Assembly: GCA_012845835.1 (NCBI GenBank)
Contig: JABAKD010000025.1
Span: 2,887,153 to 2,951,152, forward strand
Direction: 5' to 3'
Length of the DNA: 64,000 nt
Source of the DNA: Undaria pinnatifida
Lineage: Eukaryota > Sar > Phaeophyceae > Laminariales > Alariaceae
Below are positions 1 through 11,185 of this stretch, piece by piece. The translations under genes were made by a program, and so were the position numbers. The notes under the pieces were generated by a model, which was given only the letters and a program-made list of their open reading frames with translations, had not been told where the DNA came from and did no database searches. How positions within the stretch are numbered: the first letter of the stretch is position 1; each line of letters starts with the position of its first letter.

Positions 1-162
1 ACGTGGACTTTCGTGTCTAGAATACCGCGATCTGGCCAAAGAGAAGAGAGTCTCCATTCTAGCTATATACTCCCACCTCGGTCGATCCCATCCATGCTAT
101 ATCACCCCCCCCCCCCTCTCCCATCATATTACTATGCCCTCCCCTATCCCCGTTACTCTACC

Positions 163-213
163 CTCTCTCCCTCCCTCCCTCCCTCCCTCCCTCCCTCCCT
201 CCCTCCCTCCCCC
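163..213. repeat. (CCCT)n microsatellite
   Basis: Uninterrupted CCCT tetranucleotide run. The same motif on the other strand (GGGA) forms a much larger array at 56716-56940. The flanking 1-570 is pyrimidine-rich, with further C/T tracts at 410-530, and I see no supportable gene in it. Confidence 0.95.
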
Positions 214-576
214 CTTTCCCTCCCCCTCCTCATGCTTGTGGGGCAGCTTGTGGGGGCTAGTTTCGAAAACAGGTTGGGTCCGATTGCGGCCCCGCCGCAG
301 CTCGTAGCTCTGTGGAAGTGATATGGTTAGAGTCAACGGATCCAACCCAACCTCGTCACCCTGAAAACATCCGGTAGGTTTCGCCACCAACAGGGATCAT
401 CCACTGGAAGATTCCCCCCCTCCCTCCCCCCCCCCCTCTCCGTTTCCCCCCACCCTTTCTCCTCCCCGCCCCTGCCCCACTCCTTCCCCTCCTCCTTCCC
501 CTCCTCCTCCCCCGCACCTTCCTCCCCCTCCACCGTGAACATGCTAGAATACCGCTTCATCAGTTCATCTACGGTA

Positions 577-720
577 TGCGGACCGTCTCGGCGAAATAAA
601 CCGCAGGTTTCACCGAACCGAAACATATTTCGCTGAATCGAAACACATTTCGCCGACCCGAAACACGTCTCGCCGAGCCGGACGCGTCTCGCCGAACCGA
701 AACAGGCCTCGCCGCAGGTA
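577..720. repeat. Minisatellite of about 20 bp units (TTTCGCCGAACCGAAACA-like)
   Basis: Six to seven degenerate units alternate CGCCGA/CGCTGA with ACCGAAACA/GCCGGACG. Reading frames through it are repeat-derived and not credible genes. Confidence 0.8.
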
Positions 721-849
721 CCAACCGCAACAAAACCGCAGCATACATTTCAACCCTGAAAATAGGTAAAAATTGCGCCCTTGAATTGAGTTCCACGCGG
801 TTTAGAGTTTAAAGTGATCTCAGTCTTGCCCGGATGCCCCCCGCGCGTA

Positions 850-1440
850 TTCATTCGGGTCGATACGAGGGAAGTTTCCGATAATGTGTTTTGTAGCGTG
901 TGCCTGGTGTGCTCTAGGATACCCGGGCAGTATTGTATATGTTTTGGTCGTGCTCGGGTAGATGGTACCCGGGTATCTCGCGAGTATTGGTCATGCTCGC
1001 GTAGATAACGGGTACCCCTCGAGTGTATACCCTAGTTATACTCTCAGGTACCCCGGTATCAAACTTATTCATTTTGATAATACTTGGGTACGGGTAGGTG
1101 CCCACGTACCCCGCGAGTATTGATCATACTCCGTTGGGTACCGGATGCCTCGCGCATGTATACCCTCTATATACTCTGAGGTACCCAGGTGTCAACCTAA
1201 GTTGTTTCGGTCGTACTTGGGTAAGTACTGAGGTACCCCGTGAGTATTGATCGTATTCGGGTGGGTACCGGGTTCCCCACGAATGTATACCCTAAACATA
1301 CGCTGGGGTACCCGGGTATCAAACCTAGTTGTTTGGGTCGTGCTTGGGTGGGTCCCCGGGTGCCCCGCGAGTGTTGATCATACTCGGATAGGTACCGGGC
1401 ATGATACCCCGCGGGTATATTTCCTTCCAAATAGACGTGC
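850..1440. repeat. Degenerate tandem repeat rich in GGGTACC and CGCGAGTATTGATCATACTCG
   Basis: Imperfect units of roughly 100-130 bp repeat the motifs GGTACCxGGGTACC, CCCCGCGAGTRTTGATCATACTC and GTATACCCTA. It lies just downstream of the 3' end of the parkin-like gene. Related fragments appear at 53650-53740, so the family is dispersed. Confidence 0.75.
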
Positions 1441-1525
1441 ACCCTGGGAGTTTCGGCTCGGCAGCCACTGCTGGGGTGGCGGTGATGGTCGCGACGGGAA
1501 CGCGAGGCGGGCGCCGCGCCATGGT

Positions 1526-1707
1526 TCAAGATATTGTGCACGACGACTGCACTGCGCCGGCCACCCTTTGAGTGTTGTATGCGCGGTTAAGCACGGGGTT
1601 GTTGGACCAGTGTCCCCGCTGACAGTCGCCGCCGACAACCCACTCCGTCAGGTGCAGCCAGCAGAACTCGTGCTGGCACATGCTGCACTGCATGTGGTTG
1701 CACCCTC
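1526..1707 (-). CDS. PRKN-like: Parkin-like gene, last exon: catalytic half of RING2 and stop
   Basis: The acceptor TTTAACAG precedes GA GGG TGC AAC CAC ATG. Together with the single G left by the previous exon this restores KDGGCNHMQC, so the splice falls two residues before the catalytic cysteine. The exon encodes QCSMCQHEFCWLHLTEW, then GDCQRGHW as the last zinc ligands, then a tail of about 26 residues and a stop at 1526-1528. Human parkin ends almost directly after HWF, so this tail is longer. Confidence 0.85.
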
Positions 1708-4700
1708 CTGTTAAAGGGTTTCCATGCATGATGGGAGGGGACGGGGTGGCGAGGAGGAGGGGTGGGTCGATACACGTACTTAACACACACCGCAAGAAGA
1801 GCGTACGGTTGTATCTCGTAACACGATTCATACAAAAAAAAACGCGAGTCGTGATTCGTGACGTTTGGGTTTGGTTCGTTAGACTGAAGGACGACTCGAT
1901 AACGATAACCCAGAGTACCTCCAGTACCCGGTAGATATTGATGTTAATATTACGGAGGTCCATTGTTAACAGGATGAAATTTCACAAAAAAAAAGGGAGG
2001 CATCGCAACTTTACAGAGAGAGGCGAGCTCTCCTGCGCTACAACACAACTGTGTTCGATCGAGGCTCTGCATACTTGGCAAGACCAGCCAACGAAATAAA
2101 CTGTGTAGCCAAGCGCTTCTGCACAAAGCCGGGTGCTTTTTCGCCCCCTTTGTTGTTTGGTAATTCAACCTGCTAACGATGGATCTCCGTAGCAGTGAGA
2201 TGAAGCAAATAGTATGTGATGCTTCTGCTGCAAACGGTAGATGACGAGCTGATATAAATGTGACATCGACGCACCATTCTGACTCCCGGAGCCCCTCGAC
2301 TGAGCAACCACCCAACAACGTTGGAGTGCCACCTTTTGTTTTGCAGTGATGCTCGTTGTATGCCAAGCGGGCGGGATTATTACTCGACTTACGTGTACGT
2401 TTTGTTTTCATGAACCGATTTTTCCGGGGGTGGTGTAGAATTCCTTACGCCAGGAACCTAAGGAAAGCACAAAATAAAAACGCCTCCACCGCAGCACGGT
2501 TCTGATGACACGCGCGTCCCACACGCCCTCGACACATAAATATACCTCTCTCTCCTACAGAACTGACGTCTCACTTGACCCCGCACCCACCACCCACCGT
2601 CTTTGAAAATGGGCACGTGACACCGGGGGCATCTCTTCGTGCTCTCCGACCCTTGCTTCTGCCCCCCCCCTCCCTGCGAGCGGCCCAACATGCTCGTTGT
2701 CGCGCCCCCACCTCCTCCGTCCCCGGCCTCCGATTTCGCCTCCGTAAGATCATCAACCATAGCGCGAGCGTGATCGTCGCAGTCCACTCCAGGCTCGTGC
2801 AGAGCCTTGCACGACATGCACAGGGAAGCTTGACAGCCGGGGCAGCCGATGCAGTTACTAGTTGACTTCCCCGCCACCGCCTCTGCCGCCGCCGCCACCG
2901 CGTCTCGCCCGTCTCCCCCTTCCATCGCCACCCCTGTTGCAGACAAACTCATACCCGTACTGGTACCTGTACCCGTACCCACCGCCGTACCCGTACCTGC
3001 AATCTTACCGGTGTCTATGTCCGTACCCGTCCCCGTACTCGTATCGGCGATAGGCGACGTCGCGCTGGCCCTCCACATCCCCGCCCACAATCCCCACCAC
3101 GAGGAGTTGCTGGGGCGGCGGCTGGGGAGTGGGGGGAGCTGAACTTGGGGTGGGGCGCTTTGCCTGCGTGCAATGGCTGCTGCGGCATCGGCAGCCGAGG
3201 GGAGCACGCCGCAGTGGCATCCGGGGCACCATACGATGTTCATGTGGGAGGCGAAGTGGATGGCGGCGAAGCGACGGTACTTGACCATGAACGCGGCACC
3301 AAGAACCTCCTGGGTAGGGTTGGTTGGGGGAGGGCAGGAAAGGATTGCCTAGGTCCGTTATTAACGACACGATACAAGCCGAAAGCAACACGTGGCCAGA
3401 AATAGTCCTGTACCTCGCCCAGAACCGACGTGAGCAAAGCTACGTACGGCAAGTGTGGGGGAGTGCCTGACGTGTGCCCAAACAAAAGCAGATCAAATTG
3501 AGTCACAAAAAAACAGCGGATCAAATCACAAGAAAAATGAATACCTCGAAGCACGAAGGGTGGACGCAGCTGTCGGCACAACCCATTGGACAGCCCACCG
3601 TGTAGCCGTCGAAGTCCCGCGACGTCACCAGCTTGCGCTCGTTAACGCGGCTCTCGACGTACACGCGAAAGCAGTCGAGGCACATCACGTGCGACACCGA
3701 CGCGTCCAGCCCGTTTGCGCTGCGAGCACGTGCAATATGCGCCAAAACAAGGAGAATTTAGACGGGGGGAAACGCACACAGTGGATGAATCAGATCCCAT
3801 TTCATATTTCATTATCTGTGCTTGTCACACCAGACAGACCCCTGATCTATACGATTTGCATTGTCTTGATCGTGTTGTCGGATGGGAGCCGCATATATGG
3901 TCTGCATGGCCTAGCACGTGTTTCGTGAGTTGGAGCTGCACTTGTCATGCCTTGATCCTACACAACATGTCGGAACGACAGGTATAGGATCTATATAAGA
4001 TATATGATCTATATGAGCTAAATGAGCTGTATGATCTACGTGAGCTATGTGATCTACATGAGCTATATGATATATGATCTATATGATCTCCATGATATAC
4101 ATGATATACATGGTCTACATAATATACATGATCTACATGATCTACATGATCTACATGATCTAGATCGTGATCTGTCCGATGTGTGTAAAAATGTCGGAAA
4201 AAAGGTGACGACGGTTTCAGCATTGGCCTCACATAGGCGGCACGAAGCAGCCGAAGCTGCAGCGGAAGGGGGGGTGGGGCGTACTCATTTGTTGCTAGCC
4301 TTAGTCATTTGACCATTGACCACGCATCTCTTTCGAGACGGAGCACCGTTCCTACACTGCTAATAGATACACCTCCAACATTTGAGCGCTCACTACGCTT
4401 CTTCCATACATTTCATAGAGACTGTTTGCTTATCCCATCTCCTTGAGCGGAAGGGGGGAGGGGGGTATCCGAAGTGCAATCAAAACAAGGAAATCTGCGA
4501 CACACGCCCAGCACTACAAATCATGGTGCTTGTACTGCTGCACGCTTTTCCTAGAAGCTTGATGATACCGCGCGTGTTACTTTTGCGATCACAACGTCTG
4601 GGTCCCAAAGGCGATGCATGCTCCGATAGGGATGCAGTACCTCTTTTAGTCCAAACAATTAATGCCTGGCGGCCGTCTCCGAAGTTGACTCCTTTTTTGG

Positions 4701-7700
4701 ACTGCCTGGGTCCGAAAGGCGGTGCGCGCAACGATAGGGTACAGTACCTCTTTCTGTACAAAACATTTCTGCCTGGCGGCCCTCTCCAAACGTTTACTCT
4801 TTTCATCAGCTGCCTGGGTCCCAAAGGCGACGCATGCTACAACAGGGATACAGCTAGTACCTTTTTTGGTCCAAATCATTTCTGTCTGCTAGCATTCCTC
4901 AGTTGATCAACTGATCAACTACCTGGGTGCCAAAAGAGACGCGCACTGCGATAATAGGGGTACAGCGCAGTACCATACCTCTTTTCGTCCAAAACACTTC
5001 TGCCTGGCGGTCCTCTCCTAAACGTTTACTCTTTCCATCAACTACCTGGGTCCCGAAAGCGCCGCGTGCAATGACAGAGGTACAGTACCTCTTTTTGCCC
5101 TAAATATTTCTGATTGGCGGACCTTTCCTCGATTCATCAATTGATCAAGTGAGGAACGACCCTCATATTTTTGGAGTACCGTTCGTGTTCAATAACATAA
5201 TTCGCTCCATACCATAGGCCTTGGGCAGTTCTTCGTAAAATTGTTCTAAATACGTCAACTACTGTGAGTGCGTCAAAATTTGGGGTCGATATTGCTCATC
5301 TTTGCAAGCTGCGTGATACACCGGCCGCTCGTTTTTACAGATGTGTCATCCTTTGAAGCATGTGTCGGATTACACTTCTGATTTTTTTTTTCAATCCTCA
5401 ATTGAAGAACCCAAACATGCGATGGGATACCGTTCGTGCTCGACAACATCATTAACAACATCATTATCTCTATTACCTCAGGCCACGGGAATACTTCATG
5501 GGATTGTACTTTCCTTTTTTTCTCGAAGCCCAGCGTTGCGCTGAGTACTACAGTAGAGCTTCTTGAGAAACGAGCCTCCGAAAAGCATTGGTGCACCCCT
5601 ATTGTGACATTCGCCGGAGGTTAACTTAAGAGAATACCAGGTTCAGGGTGAACAAGCAAGGCTGTGTACTGTATGGCAAGAGGGGGGGGGGGGGGGGGGG
5701 GGCACTTTCAAGGCCTATTTTTTTCTGCGGCTCAGAGCCGCGAGTGGTTGCCCTATTTTTCTTTGTACTGTCTTGATGCTTTCTTGTTTTGCGGTCCCGT
5801 GATATGCACCGTCAAGGAATTAGTCTACTACGAGTACTTTACGCCAATAGATTACCTGGTATGTTTTACGCCCGTTTTTGAGTGATGCACAGAGCTACTC
5901 GCGCGAGTGGATTGAACTCGGCAGTGGAACTGGGCATATAACACTACTGTACGTGCCGGTATAGTACTATGTATAATAATACATTGTGTACGATCATACT
6001 ACAATATGATACCGTGTAAAATACTGTACACAACACAATATAATACTATAAATATACTATGTGCAATACTATGCACAGTAGTGTATATGAAGCCGTTGAA
6101 GTGGTGAGCCCAATTAAAACTACCCACCCGAAGAACAAGTGTCGCACGCAGCTTGCAAACATGGGTTTCGACGATTTTTTGGACCACAGCTGAAAAATAT
6201 GTTTAGTAACCAATTAAAACTACCCACCCGAAGTACAAGTGTCGCACGCAGCTTGTAAACACGGGTTTCGACGATTTTCTCGACTACAGCTGAAAAATAT
6301 GTTTAGTTTTTGCCAAAGCAAGCGGTTCAGCATTTAGAGGACATCTTCTGCAGAGAGAAACAGAAACTCTTGCTGTGCCCAGACTGAAGTTCTTATATAT
6401 GGAAACCGTGCGGTCTACATTAACTTCAGTGAATAGATATCGCCTACCGTGTTTATTGCTTCTTGTAAGTATCAGCCAGATTCGGTTTGTGGCGAGATCG
6501 GCTTTTTGGGTGACGTAGAGATCTTCTCATGCGAGCAGATTCTTCAGAAGAAATGGGAACAGAACATCCCGCCTGCACCGTAGTATGGCTTCTCTCCACG
6601 GTAGCAGGGCTCCTTCAATTCTAGCTCTTGTTTCATGTCGAAGACTGATTATTTTCTTCACTCTGTGCAACATCCGGGGATGTTTCGTGAGTGATCGACG
6701 TTTGAAAGTCATTCAAGCACAACCGTAACGAGGTAGACTGCGTGCACACAAGTAGGTGTCATTTTCCTTCTATTAATTTTTTTTTTGGTATTTTTTGTTT
6801 TCTTCTGCTTTCCGGGCGGACGTTTGTCAGTGATGGGCGATGGAGATGGAGCCGCACATCAACTGGTGGCAACCTGTCCCGTATAAGTATTACATAAATG
6901 TCACTAGGAACTCCCGGAGCAGGATATCTCTAACCACCGTCAACTTTTGTGCGCTGGTGGATGGTGGTCGGAAGTCGTCGCGTAAATTAGAAAATCCCGT
7001 TCGCTCGCGATAATAATTAAATGTCTGCTGGAATGGCTGCATTGCACTTACGACGCGATGGTGCCACCAGCGGACGTGTTGGTTTCCTTTTCCTTTTCAG
7101 ATGGTGTTCCTCCTTCCACGGCGGCAGCTGCCGCTCTCTCCAGCTTTTTCAGCTCCTTAGCCCGGCGCTCCTACTCCGGCAGCCCGCATGCAAAAATACA
7201 AGTGCCGAAACGACAAATAAAGGAATGTTGTGGTAAAGGGATTACAAGAGATGCGTGTTACGACTAGGGGTAGAGATTTGTGACAAAAATCATATTGATG
7301 ATGATTATGAACGGGGTTGTCTGGCTAATCTACACACTGTCAAATCTCGTTCGATAGACATGTATGTTCTTTGACGCTATTGCTGTATCATATACACCTT
7401 CATGGGCCATGGGGTTCTCCGTCGGGCTGCACTTCCACGTTGTGTCACAGTGGGTTTATGGGTGGGGTATCGGGTAGCTTATCAGGTTAAGAGCCTCGGG
7501 AACGGTAGACGCACGTCTACCGTACTAATACGGAGCAGTAGTGCTATCACTAGTGCTATTTCTAGTACTATTAGTGGCATGCGTCAGCCGTGTGGCCAGT
7601 ATCGTTCACGAAATGCAAACTCTCTAGCGCATGCAATGTAGTAGACTCCGGGGGAATTCTCGATACAGTACCAAGTTGGCATTCGGTTGGAGACGGTTTT

Positions 7701-10700
7701 GCGGGCGAGCGGAAGAAAATAGCTTCCAGTTGGATGGATGCATTGTTTGTTGCGGGAGAGCGGCCGACAAAACCTCTGCTGGATGCACCGCGCTACTACA
7801 CGGGGGAAAAAAATGCCCCAACCCAAGGCAAGAAACGCCTACGTCCGATAAAAGCGTTGCGTTTCCCTTGGGACTAAAAAAAACAAGCTTCGGGATTGCC
7901 TGTACTGTTGCCTGTCGGATAGACTGTCCCTTTCGTGGCGATTACGCTTGGGCTTGTAATCTCATTTGTTGCTGTCATAACTAAGCCGCAAGCCATGACT
8001 GGGCTTCCAATCTCGACTGATGCTGCCACAACTAAGCCGCATGCCATGACTGGGCTTCCAATCTCGGCTGGTGCTGCCACAACTAAGCCGCATGTCTCGA
8101 TAGGGGAAACGTTTCTGGGCCAAAACGTTTCTGATTCCGGCACTACCCGGTATGATTGTGTTTGGGAATATTCACCGTTCTGCAGATAGGCGATGGGACT
8201 GTTTATCGGATACGTGTGGGCAATCGCGGTTTCGCTCAAACCCCGTTTTTGGTTGAAGTACTGTAAGGGGTCCTCAAGTGGATAGCCTCAGAATAGTGAG
8301 GTGCATCCCTGTTGTAACACGATGTACTAGAGTTTGCTGCGGCTAGCTCAAGTAACGCTTACGGGTCTTCATCCGTCGCTGAAAGTGCGAGAGCGCGAAT
8401 CGGCAAAAACTCGATCAAAGTTGACGAGCAGCGGGGCCGCTGAACCCTGCCTACTGCAAACGAGAAAAATGAAGGCAAGTGCCCGGGGCGACGACGTGCA
8501 GAAAACCTATGACCATGGGTTTTCCAGAAGGTCGCTGAGGGTGCAAACGAAACAAATCACGAGTTGAAATGGAAAGTAAAAGCGACGACGCAAAAGGCGA
8601 AAGCAACCAAACAAGAACAAAAGTGAACAAAAGCGGCACAACGTTCAGACAATACTTTACCTCACACCCAAAGTTGATCATGATGTTCTCGGCCTGATAA
8701 CAACTGAGGCACTCCTTGCCGCCCATATTCAGGCCAAACCCCGGGAACCTCAGCAGAGCGTCGCAACCCACAACGGCATCGCGGCCCTCATCATTAGACT
8801 TGGCACACTTGGACCCGCGGTCGTCAGAACCACTGTTCCCAACGCCATCCTCTGTGCTGGTGTTGTTGTCGTTTCTGTTGTCGTTGTTGCTGCAAGGCGT
8901 GTCGTCGTTTTTTTTGGACGTCTTTCTCTTGCGGGGGGTGCCCTCGGAAGCGGTTTCATCCTCGTCGTTCGACTCCATTGATCCGGATCTGCCCTGTTTT
9001 CCCTGATGTTGTTGCTGGCTCTGTTTTCCCTGTGAACGCATGGTTTTAGTGTTGCTGTTGCAGCGTGTTGAGGGCGTGCTCGATGCAGCAAAGCTACGAG
9101 TTTACGTGGCAGGTACGGCAGTTGCTACGATGCGCCTTGACGTAGGCTGCGAAGCATGCATGCAATAAGACAACACTTGTCACGTCGATGCGCGACTCGG
9201 TAAGGTACGGACTGCTTTCGTAGCGAAGCGTGTGCAATCGCTACCGAACCATGACCAATACCATCACTTATGTTGCCTATTTATTAACAACACGAGAAGC
9301 CCTAGACACTTGTCGTGGGTTTCGAACATGGAGGGCAAACCGCGTTGGACGCAGTATAAGTAAAACCAAAAATATATTTCGGTAATATGTTCATCACTGC
9401 TTCACATACGTTGACACCACCTGCGGTCAGGGGCTGTGAGCTTCTCCGAACATTTCGCTGTTTTTTCAGGCTCAAGAAAGGGCGGCTGTTATAGAGTCCA
9501 TACTTCGACGTAGCGTTATTTCTCGGACGCGCGCGACCAACTAAATACGCGAATGCTTCTTCGTCTTCTCTCCCCCATGCATGCTATAGTCTAATATTTT
9601 AGGCAGTAATGGGAGCGAGGGGCTTCTACTCGAGTACAAAGATTTCGTAAAAACGAAGGCGTGCTCATCCTACCAACAATTTTTGTTAATGAGACGGCAA
9701 GACGTATTGCAAGAACGTGCGTACGTAACTAGTCACGCCTGTGTGTACCTATTCGAAGAAATGCAGTATGTGGGATGCATCTTTAGGGGGAGCGGGAGGG
9801 GGGGGCGGTTTATGTTACCAATAGGTGCTGCCCGCTTGCTTTCGGCGTCAAATCAAAACAAGACAGGGGAGAAACGGGTATAGCAAACACAACTGTCTTG
9901 GTTTGATGAACGTGGAACGACGGAATGTGAACAGCAGAAACATTTTCACGCGTCCCCACGAACATCGGTGCCAGACAAAGTTGTGCTTCCTTATTATCTT
10001 CGGGAGCGTACACTATGGACTATATAAAAAATGAAAATACACTCCAGCTGTGAGATCGAAGGTTTTGTCGAAACTTATATTTGCAAGCTGTGTGTGATAC
10101 TTCGATCGCGCGTATTACGGGTTGTGTGTCCTCATTAAGGATATAGGTCGGCGACTCCCCTTGCAACTACAGTGTAGCTATAGGGTCAACAGGGTGATGT
10201 TAGTCAGTCTGTGCGCGGAAACTATAAAACCCGTTTCTGAGGGGGGGGAAAATCTGACAGCTGTGGAAGGAAATGCATCAGTTCATCAAGTGAATCCTGT
10301 CAGTCGAATAACTGGTGAGGGGAGGGCGGGAGCGTGCATTATATCACAAAATGTGGGCTTGGGTTGCAAAAAGCCGCGTGAGTAGTTTGTCTGCCAACCT
10401 GGAGTAGGTCGCTCCTGCTACTGCCATATATGGCGCTTCATGGAAAACACAGGAGCAATAGCATTCGCTACCCCTATGAGTGATTCGCACGCTCGAAGGC
10501 TACAATATCTCCGGACTCACTGTTCACCATTCGATTGCATTCACTCCCGCGGCTAAGTAAACCCAAGGTGCCTCGTATATTATTCGTAAGCAACTCGACA
10601 ATGCCCCTGGAGACTGCGTATATAGGCTACACCACCGCCATACCAGGTACTAGGCACGTACGAGTGAGTATGAATCTACTGCTCCTCCGAGTGTACGCAC

Positions 10701-11185
10701 GAAGTATGGATGAACCGTTCGTAGATGCTACAAAACCCGTAAAAAACGGTTGCGGCTGTGGCGGGTCAATCGATACTGACCTTTTCTTGAGCCGATATCC
10801 CCCTCCTCTTGCCCTTTCCCGAGGCCATCCCCTGTGCACCAGAGCAGGGCCTCTTCGTTCCCCGCCCTGACTGATTGGCCGGAGCATCGCTCTCCTCCTG
10901 TTTGTGGGGGGCTTGATTATCCGGCGCTGTTATGGCAGTGTTGGCCGCAATAGCGCTTGGCAGGGTGCCACCACTGGTGAGGACAGGCACCAGATCTTGT
11001 CCTGCGATAGACCCAGACCTGTCCCTTGATACGGATTTACCCCTGTCCCTCGTGATCATAGGCGAGTGGGAACAGAAGCCGAGTTCTTTTTGGCAGGTGC
11101 GGCACAGAGGAAGCCCGGACGGTGTCCGTGTAACCCATGTGTTCGCCGCCGCCGTGGCATTCGGCCGACCCCCTCGTCGAGACAT
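1526..11185 (-). CDS. PRKN-like: Parkin-like RBR E3 ubiquitin-protein ligase, 5' end not found
   Basis: Five exons on the minus strand: 11185-10781, 9029-8661, 3719-3545, 3309-2598, 1707-1526. RBR ligases pass ubiquitin from an E2 to their own RING2 cysteine and then to substrate; parkin does this on damaged mitochondria in animals. The RING1 start (KECLSCYQAENIMINF), RING1 core (HVMCLDCFRVYVESRVNE), IBR (KYRRF, CPGCHCG, CMSCKALHEPGVDC) and RING2 (KRCPRCHVPIFKDGGCNHM) follow the parkin order and spacing. The GGC cysteine, the His two residues on and the Glu in CQHEFCW match human C431, H433 and E444. The IBR carries an insert of about 100 residues, low-complexity and Gly/Thr-rich, which parkin lacks. 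The 10781-11185 exon has C-x2-C-x6-C-x-H, perhaps a trace of RING0. No Ubl domain was found upstream. Exons join in phase except 8661/3719 (see findings). Assignment to parkin rather than another RBR rests on the RING1 and RING2 motifs. Confidence 0.8.
2598..3309 (-). CDS. PRKN-like: Parkin-like gene, IBR exon and first half of RING2
   Basis: Acceptor CCTACCCAG|GAGGTTCTT and donor GACG|GTGGGT; 237 codons plus one base. It encodes EVLGAAFMVKYRRF, then the first IBR zinc pair CPGCHCG, a low-complexity insert with alternating GTGT and small residues, then CIGCPGCQASLCMSCKALHEPGVDCDDH, a tether, and KRCPRCHVPIFKDG. The spacing from the last RING1 cysteine to the KYRRF tyrosine (22 residues) equals that in human parkin when this exon joins directly to 3545-3719. 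Confidence 0.85.
3545..3719 (-). CDS. PRKN-like: Parkin-like gene, RING1 core exon
   Basis: Acceptor GCTCGCAG|C GCA AAC and donor TTCGAG|GTATTC; one base plus 58 codons. It encodes HVMCLDCFRVYVESRVNERKLV and GYTVGCPMGCADSC, the last six zinc ligands of a parkin-type RING1. It begins with the third base of a codon, so the upstream exon must end in phase 2. Confidence 0.85.
3855..4165. repeat. GATCTACAT-type short tandem repeat
   Basis: Runs of GATCTACAT, GATATACAT and GAGCTATAT fill 3985-4165. The leading part (GTTGTCGGATGGGAGCCG and flank) recurs at about 21200-21245, and similar GATCxT-rich sequence lies at 17880-18090, so the family is dispersed. It lies in the intron of about 4.9 kb of the parkin-like gene. 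Confidence 0.75.
4255..4470 (+). repeat. Dispersed repeat, family R3, copy 1
   Basis: The sequence around GTACTCATTTGTTGCTAGCC, ACGGAGCACCGTTCC and ACTACGCTTCTTCCATA recurs diverged at 32690-32860 (same strand) and 29835-30020 (opposite strand). A purine-rich GGGGGG stretch precedes the conserved part. No coding potential or terminal repeats were seen. Confidence 0.7.
4585..5140. repeat. Tandem repeat, about 115 bp unit, about five copies
   Basis: Each unit carries CTGGGTCCCAAAGGCGAYGC, then GATAGGGxTACAGTACCTCTTT, then TTCTGCCTGGCGGCC and a TTTACTCTTT spacer. Later units contain a TGATCAACTGATCAACT insertion or deletions. Frames through it are repeat-derived. Confidence 0.85.
6112..6310. 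repeat. Tandem duplication of a 99 bp unit
   Basis: Two near-identical copies start CAATTAAAACTACCCACCCG and end GCTGAAAAATATGTTTAG. The internal GCTTGCAAACATGGGTTTCG resembles dispersed family R2 (10033, 45280, 52858). The flanking 5150-7900 otherwise shows no supportable gene, only a poly-G run near 5682-5702. Confidence 0.85.
7978..8098. repeat. 54 bp tandem repeat, 2.3 copies
   Basis: The unit ACTAAGCCGCATGCCATGAC plus GGGCTTCCAATCTCGRCT and GRTGCTGCCACA repeats head to tail. It is open in two frames over a short span but has no gene context. Confidence 0.85.
8375..8545 (+). mobile_element. SINE copy F (5'-truncated)
   Basis: Contains the SINE body AGTGCGAGAGCGCGAATCGG, a CGACGAGCAGCGGG segment, ATGAAGGCAAG and the 3' TTTTCCAGAAG part seen in full copies at 39957-40530, but lacks the tRNA-like head. 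It lies about 115 bp from the parkin-like exon at 8661-9029. Confidence 0.65.
8661..9029 (-). CDS. PRKN-like: Parkin-like gene, exon opening RING1
   Basis: Acceptor GTTCACAG|GGAAAACAG and donor TGTGAG|GTAAAG; 123 codons. A polar, low-complexity linker (Gln/Ser/Asp/Asn-rich, with PRKRKTSKK as a possible nuclear localisation signal) is followed by GGKECLSCYQAENIMINFGC, the first two zinc ligands and third cysteine of RING1. The strong donor leaves phase 0, which does not match the phase 2 needed next; the weaker donor TTTGG|GTGTGA would match but removes the third cysteine. Confidence 0.7.
10033..10262 (+). repeat. Dispersed repeat, family R2, copy 1
   Basis: Shares CACTCCAGCTGTGAGATCGA, CTTCGATCGCGCGTATTACG, GTCGGCGACTCCCCTT, GGGTCAACAGGGTGATGTTA and AACTATAAAACCCGTTT with 52858-53062 (same strand) and 45280-45700 (opposite strand). 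No ORF or terminal inverted repeat is evident. Confidence 0.8.
10781..11185 (-). CDS. PRKN-like: Parkin-like gene, upstream linker exon with a Cys/His cluster
   Basis: Acceptor CTGTCAG|ATGTCTCG and donor GAAAAG|GTCAGT; 135 codons, ending in phase 0, which fits the next exon at 9029. It encodes GLPLCRTCQKELGFCSHSP, a C-x2-C-x6-C-x-H cluster that could be the second zinc site of a RING0 domain, then a long Ser/Ala/Gly linker with basic clusters. The ATG directly after the acceptor could be an initiator, but the acceptor suggests more 5' exons. Joining it to this gene rests on strand, phase and proximity. Confidence 0.55.

Noticed and set aside
3422-3448. A 26-27 nt micro-exon (LLTSVLGE) in the parkin-like gene
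   Set aside because: It would break phase. Joining 3545 directly to 3309 is in phase and gives exactly the parkin spacing.
11066-11110. Plus-strand peptide GTEAEFFLAGA resembling a parkin RING0 motif
   Set aside because: It lies antisense to the minus-strand parkin-like exon, and the frame has no supporting exon structure; taken as coincidence.
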